A stretch of 64,000 nucleotides of DNA, from contig CAKAEH010001400.1 in assembly GCA_916381525.1 (NCBI GenBank), forward strand, positions 1 to 64,000, read 5' to 3'. The stretch is from Cercopithifilaria johnstoni. Its lineage: Eukaryota; Nematoda; Chromadorea; Rhabditida; Onchocercidae. A program made the position numbers and the translations under genes. A model generated the notes under the pieces. The model was not told the DNA's origin. It worked only from the letters and a program-made list of their open reading frames with translations, and did not search any database. Shown one piece after another: positions 14,901-27,202 of this stretch; the first letter of the stretch is position 1, and each line of letters opens with the position of its first letter.

Positions 14901-17900
14901 TTTTGTTGAAAAAAGAAAGAAAGGAAAAAAAGAAGGAAAGAAGATATTGATAGAAGAGGTTGATGATAAAGAGATGAGATAACAATGTAGGAAGTTGTTT
15001 GAATCGATCACATTCCATTATCATCTGATAGATTCCCTCTAACAAAATAATTCAATGAAAATGTTTTGTTCAACATTTAAGAGGAAGTACAACAAAATAA
15101 TGAATTTCTTCTTTTTCCGCCTTTCATCTCTATCATTTAGGTATACTAACAGTTATTTCCTCTTCGTTTTTCCCATAACAAAATAAACGGTTGTAAAATA
15201 ATACATAAAATTTGATGTACAGAATTTTCGACATATAAAAAAAGACTTTACAATCATAATTACCTTTTAAATAAGTTGAGAAATTTGAAAGATTGTAAAT
15301 TAAGCATTAAAATAAATTATCGCAATCAATAAATTAGAGGTTACCTTAGAAAATTTTATTAATGAAAAATTTCTCAGAAATTTCTTTAATTAATTACTGA
15401 AGCAAATTTATAAAGAGAATTCTAATTAAGAAATCTTTTCTGTATTTAAATTAATATGAAATTGAAAAATTATTTGCTAATATTAGGTGTGATATGAATA
15501 TTTTTAATTCAATCAATTTTTTTTGCTATTTCTTTTATTATTTTATATTAATATGAAAAGTATTAAAACAAAAAATTATTCCAAAGTATTAAACAAAAAA
15601 TTATCTTTCCTTTACATCTTGTTTCTTCTTATTATTACTAATTATTATTATTGTTATTATTAGATTACTACTACTAATTATTATTAATATTATTATTGCT
15701 ATTATTATATTACCAATATTATTATTACTATTATTATTATTATTATTATTATTATTGCTGCTGCTTTTGTTAATTTATTATCACAGCTATAGATCTTTAT
15801 CATTATCTCAGTGAAAGAGATGAAAATGTGAAAAAATAAATAGATGAATAAGATAATATCGGTATATCAATATATTGTTATATTGATGTATTAGTATAAT
15901 AAGGTATAATTCGGCATTTCTTATCATTCCTGCAATTTTGCAGGAAATCCTTCAGAAGATATGCAAAAAAGTTTGCTGCGCGACTGATAACTATCATATA
16001 ATGTAAGAAAAAAAAGAGAGGTTGAATAGGGACGACTATTAATTAATCAATTAATTCAATTATATAGGAAAAACCGCTTAAAACAAAGAAAAAAATAATT
16101 GTCTTTTTTTATAAAAATTCATTTCATTTAAAAAAACAATTTTTTCTAAAATTTAAATCAATACATATGCATAGATACATTTATATCAGTGGAAGATATG
16201 ATAAAGATAGAAATTATGAAGGATTATTTTGAATGAATTATTAAGTATTTGAATGCTCATGATCATGATAATGGAATTAATCATAATAATGGAATCACTG
16301 ATATAAATATATAGATTGAGATTTAAAGAAAAATAGCTATTCCATTAAATCATTCAAATAAATTATTTCATCAAACTTCAAATGCTATTATTTTTTGATA
16401 ATTTGAATTTCAGTTGAATATTTTATTTTGAAACAAATTTATGTATTTATTTGTTTGTTTCTTTCTTTCTCTTTTTTTTGTCTATCTTTTTCTTTTTCGT
16501 TAAAATTGTCGCAAAATAATAGTTAATGAAAATTTCCTTCAAATAATAAACATATATTTATTATCCCACATTTAAACAAAAAGAAGAGGTGAAAAAGAGA
16601 GACAGAAAAAGAAAAAGCAGAAATTCAAAAATTTCCATATTTAATGTTATAATTTTATTTCAATTTTGGCGTTGAAATAATTTGTCTCATAATTTTCAAC
16701 AAAAAATTTCAATAACCTAGATTTTACGTTATCTATTACTTCAAAGAGATAGTTCATAAAAGAAATTATGAGATATATTGTTTTCTAACAACAATTATTA
16801 TTATAGTAATAGGAATAGTAATAATAATAAACGATAAATATGATAATTATTATTATAATAATAGTATTAGTAATAATTATTATTATAGTAATAATAAACG
16901 GTGAATATGATGATAATAATAATAAATAGTAACAATAACAATAATAATAAACGATAAATATGATGATAATAATAATAAAACAAAACAGCTTCATACACTA
17001 CTATTTAAGCCATCATTTTCCAAAATAGAGCATAGAGTGAAATTAATGAAAATTGATTGCTAATTACAATTAATTAAATCTGTTGTAGAATTTATAAAAA
17101 AGGAAGAATCATTCGAATTTCTTTTTCAATTCCGTAAATAATCAACTTATAATTACAAGTAAATCTTCAACTTCACGCCATTATGCTTTAATAAAATAAA
17201 CAAATTTTAAATAATTAATTTATTTTTATAATTTTCTTTTTGCTTAAAAAAAAGTTTTTGTTTTTAATTTTTAATCTTTAATTAACATTGATAAAGCGAT
17301 ACCATTTTTTAAAATAATTATTAGTATTTTAATTATGGATATTAATATCAGAGAGCAAAAGAAAAATTGAAATTGAAAATAAATTTATAAATAAAAACTG
17401 AATATTCATTTAATATATATATTTGTAATTAATTACTAAAATAAAAGCATGCAGTAGTAAGTGAACATATTATAAAATTATACATTGTAGATGAAAAAAT
17501 GAAAGTTAAACAAGTAATTAAATGATCGAATAATTCATTGAAGTTAAAACTTACCGACTGTAAATTATATTGTGATTCATAATGTGACGATGATGTTCGA
17601 TCATCCGCAATTTCTGTAGAATAAGTAGAATAAACAGAAGAGGGTGATGAAAAGGTTACTGGTTCTTCATAAATTCCCAATTTTGGACCGAATTGTACCA
17701 ACGGTGCTGAATGAAAATCACCATAAATACCGCGATTTCCAGAGGCTGATCGCAAATAATGCTTATTTTTGTCGTAGTAAGCAGCAGTTGAAATATGATT
17801 TGGAATGATATTTTCATATACACGATGGGTTTGCATTGCAGTATCAACAGGTTGTATGAAATCCGTCAATTCGGCACCACCAGCAAACGGTGGTATTGGT

Positions 17901-18757
17901 CCCACTTCGGGTAATTTCACACTGCCATATTCGATATGATTCTTTGGATTTGTTTGTGAAACGTGATAAGAAGTATCTATCGGAGACAATGGAATTGGTT
18001 TTTGAGGCTGCTGAACATCCGGTCCCAGTATCTTAATTCCAGTTTGCAATTGAGGAAGTTTCAGCGTGCTAACCACTTGTGGATTATGATTTTTCCTATT
18101 ATTACTGCTGGAGGGATTGTTGCTTAGCAGAAGCAATGGTGCTAGTTGCCCATCATTTGTGTTATTTTCCCGCGGTATATACAATGATATGGCATCATTA
18201 TTTTTCAAACAATCGCTACCATTACAATCTTGTCGATTTGTTAATCTTGAAAAATTTGACGGGATTAATTGTGAATGAACTTGTGTCAGAGGAGAATTAG
18301 TTAATGTTATATTTTGTGCTTGTTGGAGTAGGTTTGGTTTCTTTTGCAACGCTTGTTGCTGATTTCTCGCAATGGTAGCAGTTTGACCCGAGAATCGAAA
18401 TCCTGCAAATTGATCCCTATTGGTTTGAATGCTTCGATCAATCAATGATGCATCGTTATACATGAATCTTTGACTAGTTATTATATCATTCTCATTTCGA
18501 ATATCGTTGGCTTGTAAATCATTCAATTTTATATCTCTTTTTATATCATGCAATCGTTTGGTAAGATAATTGTTAGCATTTCGTCGTATTCGCATCCCAG
18601 CTAAAATAGTTTTTGAACCATGCTGGCTTGAAGATATTATCGTAGAGAATGGTGATGATGGAAATGGATCGGCAAATTGTATAGCCTCCACCTGAGTACC
18701 AATGATGACAGTTATTAAAATAATTAGAGTTGAAGGTACGAGTGATGTTAATTCCAT
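5270..18757 (-). CDS. ZP-domain (cuticlin-like) type I membrane protein
   Basis: Apical extracellular-matrix protein of the zona pellucida/cuticlin family. Exons (minus strand): 18757-17555, 11075-10931, 10521-10405, 10058-9494, 9352-9255, 8998-8893, 8641-8565, 8195-8033, 7672-7506, 6695-6614, 6393-6207, 5763-5634 and 5394-5270, about 1054 aa with consistent phases. In order: a signal peptide (MELTSLVPSTLIILITVIIG), a ~650-residue low-complexity region with Thr runs, then a ZP domain from about residue 690 with family Cys and motifs (LTCKEDGLQFEINTLFPFTG, AECYFTFHEAT, PMRIEW, IKCSIEICTD). Next come CPDLITSATNALLSGHEVEV, a furin-like IRKRRD site, and a C-terminal membrane segment (LIIWTGLSALTVLLAIIVHG) with a basic tail. 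The start was chosen for its signal peptide; in-frame ATGs exist up to 18982. Weakest join: the last one (5634 to 5394). Reading through instead ends the protein at 5542 with no anchor. Intron 1 is 6.5 kb. Confidence 0.85.
5821..6018 (+). pseudogene. Decayed 18S rRNA fragment in a ZP-gene intron
   Basis: About 200 bases match the conserved core and V4 region of small-subunit rRNA. The universal block GTGCCAGCAGCCGCGGTAA appears as GTACCAGCAGCCGTGATAA, followed by TTCCAGCTCTCAAAGTGTAT, GCGGTTAAAAAGCTCGTAG, CATCCATTGGATGAGAACTG and GGCTAGCAAGTTTACCTTGA. Three substitutions in the universal block show that it is not a working rRNA. It lies on the strand opposite to the ZP gene, wholly inside the 437-base intron 5764-6206. 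Both ends break off into AT-rich intron, with no rest of the rDNA unit. Identification rests on well-known rRNA core sequence; the exact ends are approximate. Confidence 0.88.
9599..9686. repeat. (TTG)n tract coding for a Thr run
   Basis: A trinucleotide tract of about 29 units with interruptions lies inside the fourth ZP-gene exon. On the minus strand it reads as ACA/ACN codons and encodes a nearly pure threonine run. A shorter tract of the same kind lies at 9944-9966. The length is likely to vary between individuals. Confidence 0.9.
11936..11971. repeat. (GA)n microsatellite
   Basis: About 17 uninterrupted GA units lie in the long first intron of the ZP gene. A looser GA-rich stretch is at 10568-10650, in the intron between its second and third exons. 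Confidence 0.95.
13320..13640. repeat. (ATT)n low-complexity tract
   Basis: About 320 bases of interrupted ATT/TTA triplets with occasional ATC and TTG units, in the first intron of the ZP gene. Confidence 0.9.
13735..13757 (+). other. G-run cluster, possible G-quadruplex
   Basis: A run of ten G is followed by AAGGAGA and a run of six G. It is the densest G cluster I saw in this AT-rich window and lies in the first ZP-gene intron. It fits a quadruplex-type motif on the plus strand; no function can be read from it. Confidence 0.6.
15629..15764. repeat. (ATT)n microsatellite
   Basis: Interrupted ATT triplets, ending in a clean run of about ten units at 15725-15757, in the first ZP-gene intron. 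Confidence 0.9.
16793..16978. repeat. (AAT)n tract with an embedded repeat
   Basis: AAT triplets interrupted by a direct repeat containing AATAAACGATAAATATGAT or a close variant about three times (near 16825, 16890 and 16945). It lies in the first ZP-gene intron. An open frame through it is a by-product of the triplets. Confidence 0.85.
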
Positions 18758-21700
18758 CGGGAGTAAACGATGATGATGAAGCAAGGAACAGCAACGGTTG
18801 CCGAACATAGCACATGTTCCCCGTAATGCCACCGTCTTACACGATCGCATAAACGGAACACCAGCAAAAAGACGGTTCGTTAAATTATGTGTTGCTGTTG
18901 TCGTCGTGTGTTTTATGTTTTTTCCTTTCTTTTTCCTTTTTCTTTTTTTTTGTAAAATTACAAACTCTTTCTCTAACAACAATAAAAGTTCATTTGCATA
19001 ACGATTCGAACAGTAGCACTGATAAGGATAAGAATGACACCTCGAATAAAACGCACTTTTAAATTAATAAATATGAATATGAAAGAAAATAAATGAGCCA
19101 AAAGGAATGAACTCCGTTTCGATCTTTTCTGTGTCGTTATTTCAATCGTTAGATGATATTGATAATGCTGCTGATAAGGAGGATATTGGTAATATGATTA
19201 ATTTCAGTGATTGTAAATGCAGAAGAAGTTTTTTTTTGTTTTTTAGAAACTTAGATGTTGATAATAGCTGTGAAACAAAGTGATGATATTAATTATAAAT
19301 GTAATAATAATCGTAATTGATAATAATAACGATTGTGTCAATAATGTAAAATTAGCGTAGAAGAAGGAAGCCTATAAGAAGCCTTGTAGTAAAATTATCA
19401 GGAAAATAATCGTATTTCTTGTGACGGAAAAAAATCAGAAAAATAAGTAAATTTCAAAAATTGTAATTAATTAATAATAGCAATAACAATACTAATTAGT
19501 AGTAAAGATTAATGAAAGAATTGGGAAGAAATTTTAAAAGTGAAAATAAAATTGTCATAGTAAGTACGAGTAAAATGATAGAAAAGTTGTTTAAAATGCC
19601 AAAATATAGCTTCGGTAAAAATTTTTGATAGCAGCAAATATGTTGTAATATTGATGATAATGTTGATTTTACGATGTTGATAATGCTGGTGATAATGATG
19701 ATGTGATGATTAAAATAGTGATGCGGATGAATAGATTTTTCAGATGTATGGTAAATGTGGCTGGACTGGATAGATGATCTGGATAGGTGCGATAGGGAAT
19801 GGTAAAAGGAATGGCATGCGATTACGACGAAACGAAACGAAATGAACAATTTAGGTATTTCTTAGTAATTCTTCTATTTATTGTCTCCGCTCCGCCTATC
19901 GATCTGCGATAGCGGTAAGACGTAAGAGCAAAAGGAATAGAAATTTTGCAAAATTGACAAAATTTGATAACATTTGCTCTTACAGTTACTCTTACTATTA
20001 TCCAATGTATTTGATTATTTCATTACTTCTTTCAATGATGATAATAATAATAATATTAACAATATATAATAATAACTATAATAATAGATAATAATAATTA
20101 ATAACTAATAATGAATAATGATATCAATAAATAATAATAGTAATAATAAATAATAATGATAATGAAAATTATGATAAAACACGAATAATGAGAGTGAACG
20201 AGAAAAATAATTGAAATTATTGCATGAATGAACATATCACTAATTTGAGGCAATCATAAATCTTTCTTTTCCAAAAAATTATAATTGAAACGGTCAAGTA
20301 TCTTTGTTTTATTTCATACTGTCATCTGAATATGATCAAAAAATTATGAGATGAAATAAATGTATATTAAATGGCTAATCATAAATATCATATCACTCGA
20401 TATGATATCATTTATTTGATTTTAAGCTAACTTTTTCTCATTGTTTTTATTTTCGTTGCATTTCCACTCTTTTCAAAATATACTTTGTAATAGCTATTTT
20501 TTAATTAGTAATTTCAATATCCTTTAAAAAGTTGCAAATTTAAAAATCTTTCAAAGAATGAAAAAGATGAGGAAAAGAGAGAAATAGGATAGATAAATGG
20601 TAATACGAAAGAAAGGAAGTAATTTTTAGAGTAAAAATTCGGAAAGGATAAGTTTAACGGGTATTTTAGATGATTGAAATGTGCTTACACAGGTATGTAT
20701 CCAGTTGTCCTCAATCCAAATAACTGGTTTCATTCTATCCTATCACTCGTTTGCTATATGTCCTAATGACAATCGTTCCTTCACACTTCAATTTTCGACA
20801 TTTAGCAATCGTAACAAAAGAATGGATTAAAATCATATTAGTAGAAATCTAATAAATATTTATTATATTTAAATTCATTCAAAATACTAAAATCATTTTT
20901 TATTTTTTTTTTAACAATACAGTAGTTGATTATTAATTCAACACAACGTCGAAATTCAACATTCCTTAACAGTTAACACTTTCAAATATCACAATTATTT
21001 CATATCATTTTTTATCTTCAATTGTATTGTTATGTTTACATTTCAGATATGAATAAATTTATCATTTATCATAAAATATAGTAAAATTTGTTTTTTTATA
21101 AGCTATTTCATTTTTTCCAATAATTCATTCCTTAAATGAAATTAAACAATTAAATTTATGCTTATTATATAATTTAGGAAATTGGAAGCTGAAATAATTG
21201 GCCTAAGAAAATTCATTGCAAAAAGAAAGTGAAAATTTCGTGGCAATTTATTTTATGAATTTTCAAATGAAATTTTTTGATTGCTCAGAAAGCAAATTAG
21301 ATTTTATTTCTTAAAATACAATATGATAATGTCAAAATTCAAAAAACTTTTTGTTAGCAAAAAAAAAAATTAATTTTTGATAGGTACTATTAATGCCTTC
21401 ATAGGCCCTAAAAGTCATTGCTAATTTGCTGTAATTTCAATTTAAATTCTAAATAAAATTTACATGAAATTATTTCACAATGATATTTTCAATATTTAAG
21501 AAATGATTTATTGAATCCATCAGTTGTTTCAAATTTATGCAATAATTTCTGATAAAAAATGACAAAATTTAAAAGGTCATTTTTTTATTTAAAAGGTCAT
21601 TTTTTACCAAATTGCAATCGACGAACTATCTTTAACAGGTGAACTTTTTTGAAATTTACGTAAATAATTTAAATGCCATCTGAATTTGAGTTCTCCAAAA

Positions 21701-22191
21701 ATCAGATAGCATTTTTTTGCCCTCATATTGGAAATTTTGAAATGCCTAAAATAGGTCGAACCATTCATTGTATATCATACAATGTATGAATAATCTTTTT
21801 ATTTTTTCCTTCAAAAATTCAACCGATCATATTTAATTCAATCAAAAATTGGATAATGCTAGAAGATCGATTAATTTATAAAATTTTCATTTCTTTTTCG
21901 CCTTTTATGCAAAGTTTATGATATCCTATAAATTTCGTTTGTTGAAGAGTACCAAAGAGATTTATTACATCAATTATATGTATATCTATTAAATTGATTG
22001 AAAAAAGAGTTGAATATAGAATTATTTAATTTTTTTGAAATTATTTCATCTTTTCAACATTTCGCTAATTTATTTGAAAATGAAAGAAAACTATCGAATT
22101 TTTAATAAATCGAAATTTCTTTTTCTAAAATAAAAAGAAAAAGCTTTTCATTTGAAAAAAAGAAAATTTCGATTTATTTGTTGACAGAAAT

Positions 22192-22290
22192 ATATCCATC
22201 GATCCATCGATCCATCCATCGATCCATCGATCCATCCATCGATCCGATCTATCGACCCATCGATCCACCCATCGATCCATTCATCGATCC
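22192..22290. repeat. (ATCC/ATCG)n tract, left arm of an inverted pair
   Basis: A tetranucleotide tract of mixed ATCC and ATCG units. Bases 22210-22239 are the exact reverse complement of 22542-22571. Confidence 0.9.
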
Positions 22291-22540
22291 ATTCATATGT
22301 CTACCTCTAATAAATAAATGCCCAAATGCATTCAATCAAATAAATATACCTCATTGCCTCGTTGTTGTTCCATTTTTATTTAAAAATTTACCAAACACTA
22401 TCGCTTTCCTTTCTTTCCATCTTTTTTGAAAGAAATAAAAGATATAAATATCTATTAAATTTTTCAAAATATTTTTTTCGTTTTTAGTGAATAATTTTGA
22501 ATGAATTTACGAAATTAATTATTGATTGTCATAGTTTCTG

Positions 22541-22590
22541 AATGGATGGATCGATGGATCGATGGATGGATAGATGGATGGATCGATCCC
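22541..22590. repeat. (GGAT/CGAT)n tract, right arm of an inverted pair
   Basis: A tract of GGAT and CGAT units, in the opposite orientation to the tract at 22192-22290. It shares a perfect 30-base inverted match with that tract across a 302-base spacer. Confidence 0.9.
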
Positions 22591-24343
22591 TCTCTTTTCC
22601 TCCAACAATTTTCAACAATTTAGAGATTACTATCAGAAAATAACAAATGAGAAGGAGAAATATCAAAAATTCATTTTTGATAATAATCTTTCATAATATT
22701 TCGTGAATATTTCGTTTTTTTTTATACTCCTTCTTAAAGTAAAGATATAAATGATAAGAATTAAAATATTTTAATTAATTAGTTTGAAAGTTAAATGAAT
22801 GGATGAGAAGAGTTGGGTTACTTAATCAAAAATAATTTTGAAATTAATCACTGAAAAAATTTCATTTAAATTTCAGAATATAAATAATTAAAATATGCGA
22901 AATGGTGAAAGTTCTGTTTTTGTTAAATGAGAAAGGGTTAAGGGGTCAGGTTAAAAGGGTTAAGCTAAAGAATCTCAAAGGATTAGAAGTATAAATGAAT
23001 GAGAAAGTTGAAAGACAAAAATTACGATAATTAATGAAAAATTTAAATTATAAATTATATAATGGAAATTATGTAATTGAATAATGGAATATATTGGAAA
23101 TATATTTAATTATAAATTGCATAAAAGAATTAGCATAATTTCCTTTTTTTTGTTAGTGAAAATATTTCCCAAATAATATTTTTCGATATTCATATTAAAA
23201 TGTCTTGAAAATGCATCAAATTATATTTATGCTATACATTTATTAATTACAACATACTAATTATAATTGTGATAAATCTTAGCAATGATAGCTAAATGAA
23301 TTACTGATTAACTTATTATATTTCTTTCTAAATAACCCAATTGATAATGCTTTTGCATATCACAATGAAAATCACACAAAGATTTATAAAGAAATTTGCA
23401 GGAAAAAGTTTTATTTGAATATCTTTCTGAAATTCATTCAATTGTTATAAATTTAATTTAGGTAAAATTTGCCAAAGCTTTTATTTCATACTTCAATTTC
23501 TTTTCATTCTTTATCCATTAAAATTGATATATGCTAATTTCTCTTGATATCTCTTTTAAAGCATTATTTATTTAAGCAATATTTTCTTACTAAATCAATC
23601 ATAGAGATGTATGATTTAATGATATCTGTGTTATCTTTCGTTTATCAGTACAATTCATTTTTGCACTAAATGTTACTTAAAGATTAATGGTATAATTTAT
23701 AATATCATTTCATAATAGTAATAATAATAATAATATGTTGAAGCATTTCTAAATTACAAAAATCACCTAAATTTATAATATATAACATTTTATATAATAT
23801 AATATATAACATTTATATAATATATAACATATTTGTTTTGATAAAACTTATTGTCAGTTGGTAATTTAAAAGATTCAAATAATATTTTCAGATTAAAAAA
23901 AAAGTGAAATGTTTGTTTAAAATAAATAAATAAATTTAATAAATAATTCAATAAAAAATGACAAGAAATTCAAGAAGGAAATATGAAGAAATATAGGAAG
24001 AAAAAGTAAATAATTAATAAAAGAAGTCGGAAATTTCCTAAATTAGAAATGAAAAGTTAATTTATCAGTAATTCATTTAATTCATTTATTCATGTAATTC
24101 ATTTAATTCATTATCAGTAATTAATTTAATTTAACGATAACATTTTTTGTTTTTGTTTTTTTATATCGTTGAATATTCCTCAGTAAAATAAAAGGAAGAG
24201 GAAATTTTTTCTTCTTTTCATATCCTTCTATATTAAGGTCAATATTTGGTCAGTAATGGGATCAAATTTCGGATACGTGCAGAATTAATTGGAAATGATA
24301 AAAAAATGTTTAATAATAAAGAAATGTAAAAGAACTTCGAGAA

Positions 24344-25590
24344 ATGAAGCCTCCGTATTCTGTAGAAGAATTAAAAGATCCCATAATTACTTACTTAAGG
24401 GTATATTTGTGGTACGTTGACATTTGAAAGTTATGAGCAAAAGTTTGGAATATCAATTGAATGTGGTGGAAATAATATATTTGGGAATTTTATCAGTCTC
24501 TTCTTATTGCTTCCTTTTTATATTACTGATATCGTCCGGTTGTTTTTTCATTTCAATATCTCATTAGATTTGCATTTCACTGATATCAAATTTGTGATTG
24601 GTACTAGTATAAATGTTTTTTTACTTATCGAAGATTATAATGGGATGTCGATTATTTGTTGATTCGCCCTACATTTTTATTATTTATCGTAGATAGTTTA
24701 CGTCTTCCTTCAGAGTCTTAGTACCACCTTTTATTGAAATTGTCAGTGGTTTTAATTGTTTCAGGAGGTTAGTACCATGCATGGCATTGTTCCATTGAAA
24801 AGGTTGTGCAAGAAGCGATTTTGCAACATAGCGGTTATTTAGCCATTCAAGGACAATGGCAAGTGGTCAACGAGAATGAGGATGTGACAATGATGAAAGA
24901 TCCACCATTTTCCAATGAAAAAGATCGTTAATGGTAACCTTTTATAGGAATGAGAGATGATTTTGAAGTGACTCATGAAAGGAGATAAGAGAAGATGATG
25001 AGATGCTGATTTCTGAAGCTGACGGAAAGAGTGGAGGGGTTGTACCGGTTTTCTAAGAGCTGATACTGTAAGTTTTGCAGTCCTATTTTATCATCCGTGT
25101 ACTTTAATGTTAGGATGTAAGATGCTGAAATGCTAAAAATTTTCACTGCTTTTTAATACAATGAATTTTTCAGAAATTTTGCTTGTCTTATTGCTTTAGA
25201 CGGTTGAGAACGGCGTTGCCACTAACAACAATGCAGTCGCGCATTCCGGCAACCTTCAACTTACCATCAATTGAAGGTTTGTCGGATTAATTTGGAGAGC
25301 GACTACGAACACCACTGACGGACTTTTACACAATTACAAGGAACGAGTTAGTATGCATTTCTTCTATTATGAAATCGTATTTTGAACTTTTTAATTTTTT
25401 TGTTTTATTTTGGGAGAGCTTTCTGTGATACGGTCGATAGCAATGAAGGCTAATGGAGAGGTTTATTCACGTTAAAATTAACAGAAAACATCGTCAATTG
25501 ATTTGATCACTTGGATAACTCGGGAGTGTCTGTTGAGGTAGCAGTGATTCAGACGAGTGTAGATGATAAGACCGCTTTGCTTCAGACAGT
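24344..25590 (+). pseudogene. Broken multi-exon gene relic, family unknown
   Basis: This stretch is richer in coding-like sequence than its flanks. An ATG at 24344 opens MKPPYSVEELKDPIITYLR, followed by a donor-like GTATAT at 24401. After an acceptor near 24764, one frame reads HAWHCSIEKVVQEAILQHSG and continues to NENEDVTMMKDPPFSNEKDR, then stops. Further fragments are EDDEMLISEADGKSGGVVPV, ENGVATNNNAVAHSGNLQLT, GLIWRATTNTTDGLLHNYKE and SGVSVEVAVIQTSVDDKTAL. The last ends at a GTAAGT donor near 25590. Acceptor- and donor-like sites border the pieces, but in-frame stops and frame changes interrupt them. I do not recognise the family. The best reading is a formerly multi-exon gene that has decayed; misassembly or sequence error in a live gene is less likely, because there are several lesions. 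Confidence 0.55.
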
Positions 25591-25902
25591 AAGTCACACT
25601 GGAATGTGCTTCTTTCCAGTTGGGTAAGGGGAAAAGAGCAAATAGACGGATGAACGGTTAAAAACGGATTGCTTGAACATAAAACCGATGGTAAAAGAGA
25701 ATTATTTGAGGGTAATCATTTACAGTATTCTTTAGAAGAATAAATTGAGATATTAAACAAAACATATCAAATTAAATTACAAAGAAATTATGGCAAACGT
25801 TTGACTAATAATTTGTGATAAACAATTTTTTTTCAGCATTAATACATTAATATTTTAACATTAAGGAATATCATAAGAATAGTATTATCTTCTTTGCGTA
25901 TC

Positions 25903-26117
25903 TGTTTGGTTGAGGCCGCAACTACAATTCAGTAAAAGTTGTACGTGCATGCCATATGTTTGGTTGAGGCCGCAACTACAATTCAGTGAAAGTCGTACGT
26001 GCATGCCGTATGTTTGGTTGAAACCGCAGCATTAACTCAATGAAAGTTGTACGTGCATGCCATTGTTTGGTTGAGGCCGCAACTTTAACTCACTAAAAGT
26101 TGTACGTGCATGCCGTA
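25903..26117. repeat. 54 bp tandem repeat, four copies
   Basis: Units start at 25903, 25957, 26011 and 26064 (54, 54, 53 and about 54 bases). Each opens with TGTTTGGTTGAGGCCGCA or a variant and ends with GTACGTGCATGCC. The unit is far less AT-rich than the flanks. The end block is nearly invariant while the middle varies. Copies abut directly, with no spacers. Confidence 0.92.
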
Positions 26118-27202
26118 TGAATGCTTCGCAAGAATGATATGTTTTGGTATTGGACGATTTTTTTCACGTTTATAAATTTAAAATGATAATTTTTTAAAAC
26201 GATTATCACATTGTTTATCATTTCTTGCAGATTTTCATCAAGTCACGCTCTAAAAGGATAGTATTCAACAATCAAATAAAATATGAATTGGAATATTTTG
26301 GTAAATAAATGGCTTTAATTAAAACGGCTTAAGTTAGCTTAGTAATATAATTATGATAAATTTATTTTGCTAATTAGGGAATAACTTTTAATTACAAATA
26401 TGTTTGGAATTAAATATAACGAAATTAGGAGGATCTTATACTGTAATAATGAAATTATTAAGTAATAAGTTACATTATAATAATTTTCAATTTTTGATTC
26501 ATTTTCAAAAAACAAAGTCAAAAATTAAAAAAATGATATTTAATGATTTTTCTACGATCTGAAATTTATATTCATTAATGGAAGTGATAAATATGACATT
26601 TTATATTTTCAACAATGGCAATTTTCAAATTTATTAAAATTAGAAAATGATTAACAAAACGAAAATTGAACTAAAATGATTGTCATTTTAGTTTAAAATG
26701 ATTGTTTGTTTAATTAAAGGCTACCTAATTAAATTAATAAAACAATAATTTAAGTCTTAATGAATTGCATTTTAAATTGACATAATTTGTTATACATTTT
26801 GGGAAATTTATGTAAAATTAAAAAAAGTGAAACAAGAAAATTTACGAAAAGTGGACGAATGAAAAGTTTCGGTTTTGATTAGAAATAGAAATGAATATGA
26901 ATTTATTAGGATAAAATGGAAAGTTTTATTTCTATTTCAGTCCGATAGTATTATCCTTTAGGTGAATGAATTACCATTTCAACAAACAAATAAAGAAATA
27001 GCGAAAAAGAATTTTCTTTGTAACAAATTTAATTAAACTTATTATCGAAATTATGATTGCTTAATTGGCAATTAAATTTCTTCAAAAATAAATGAAACAT
27101 TTTATAGAAATCATTTCGAAAATTTTAACAATTGCGTTCATTAATTAGATGTGCATTGATTGATGATCTAATTAATAGTCAGTTAAATGATGAATCAAAT
27201 CC

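Larger units (their letters stand above)
18758..24343. other. Long intergenic, microsatellite-rich, no gene seen
   Basis: It starts with the 5' flank of the ZP gene (minus strand). An (AAT)n tract lies at 20038-20175 and ATCC/ATCG tetranucleotide tracts lie near 22200 and 22550. A less AT-rich patch near 20690-20830 has no sustained coding frame. No intact gene, tRNA or transposon was recognised. Confidence 0.6.

Noticed and set aside
16785..16994. Minus-strand frame rich in Ile and Tyr
   Set aside because: Made entirely of AAT/ATA triplet repeats inside an intron.
22178..22429. Frame with repeated IDPSIDP-like residues
   Set aside because: Produced by the ATCC/ATCG microsatellite.
25903..26117. 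Regular direct repeats resembling a CRISPR array
   Set aside because: Copies abut with no unique spacers, and the genome is a eukaryote with introns.
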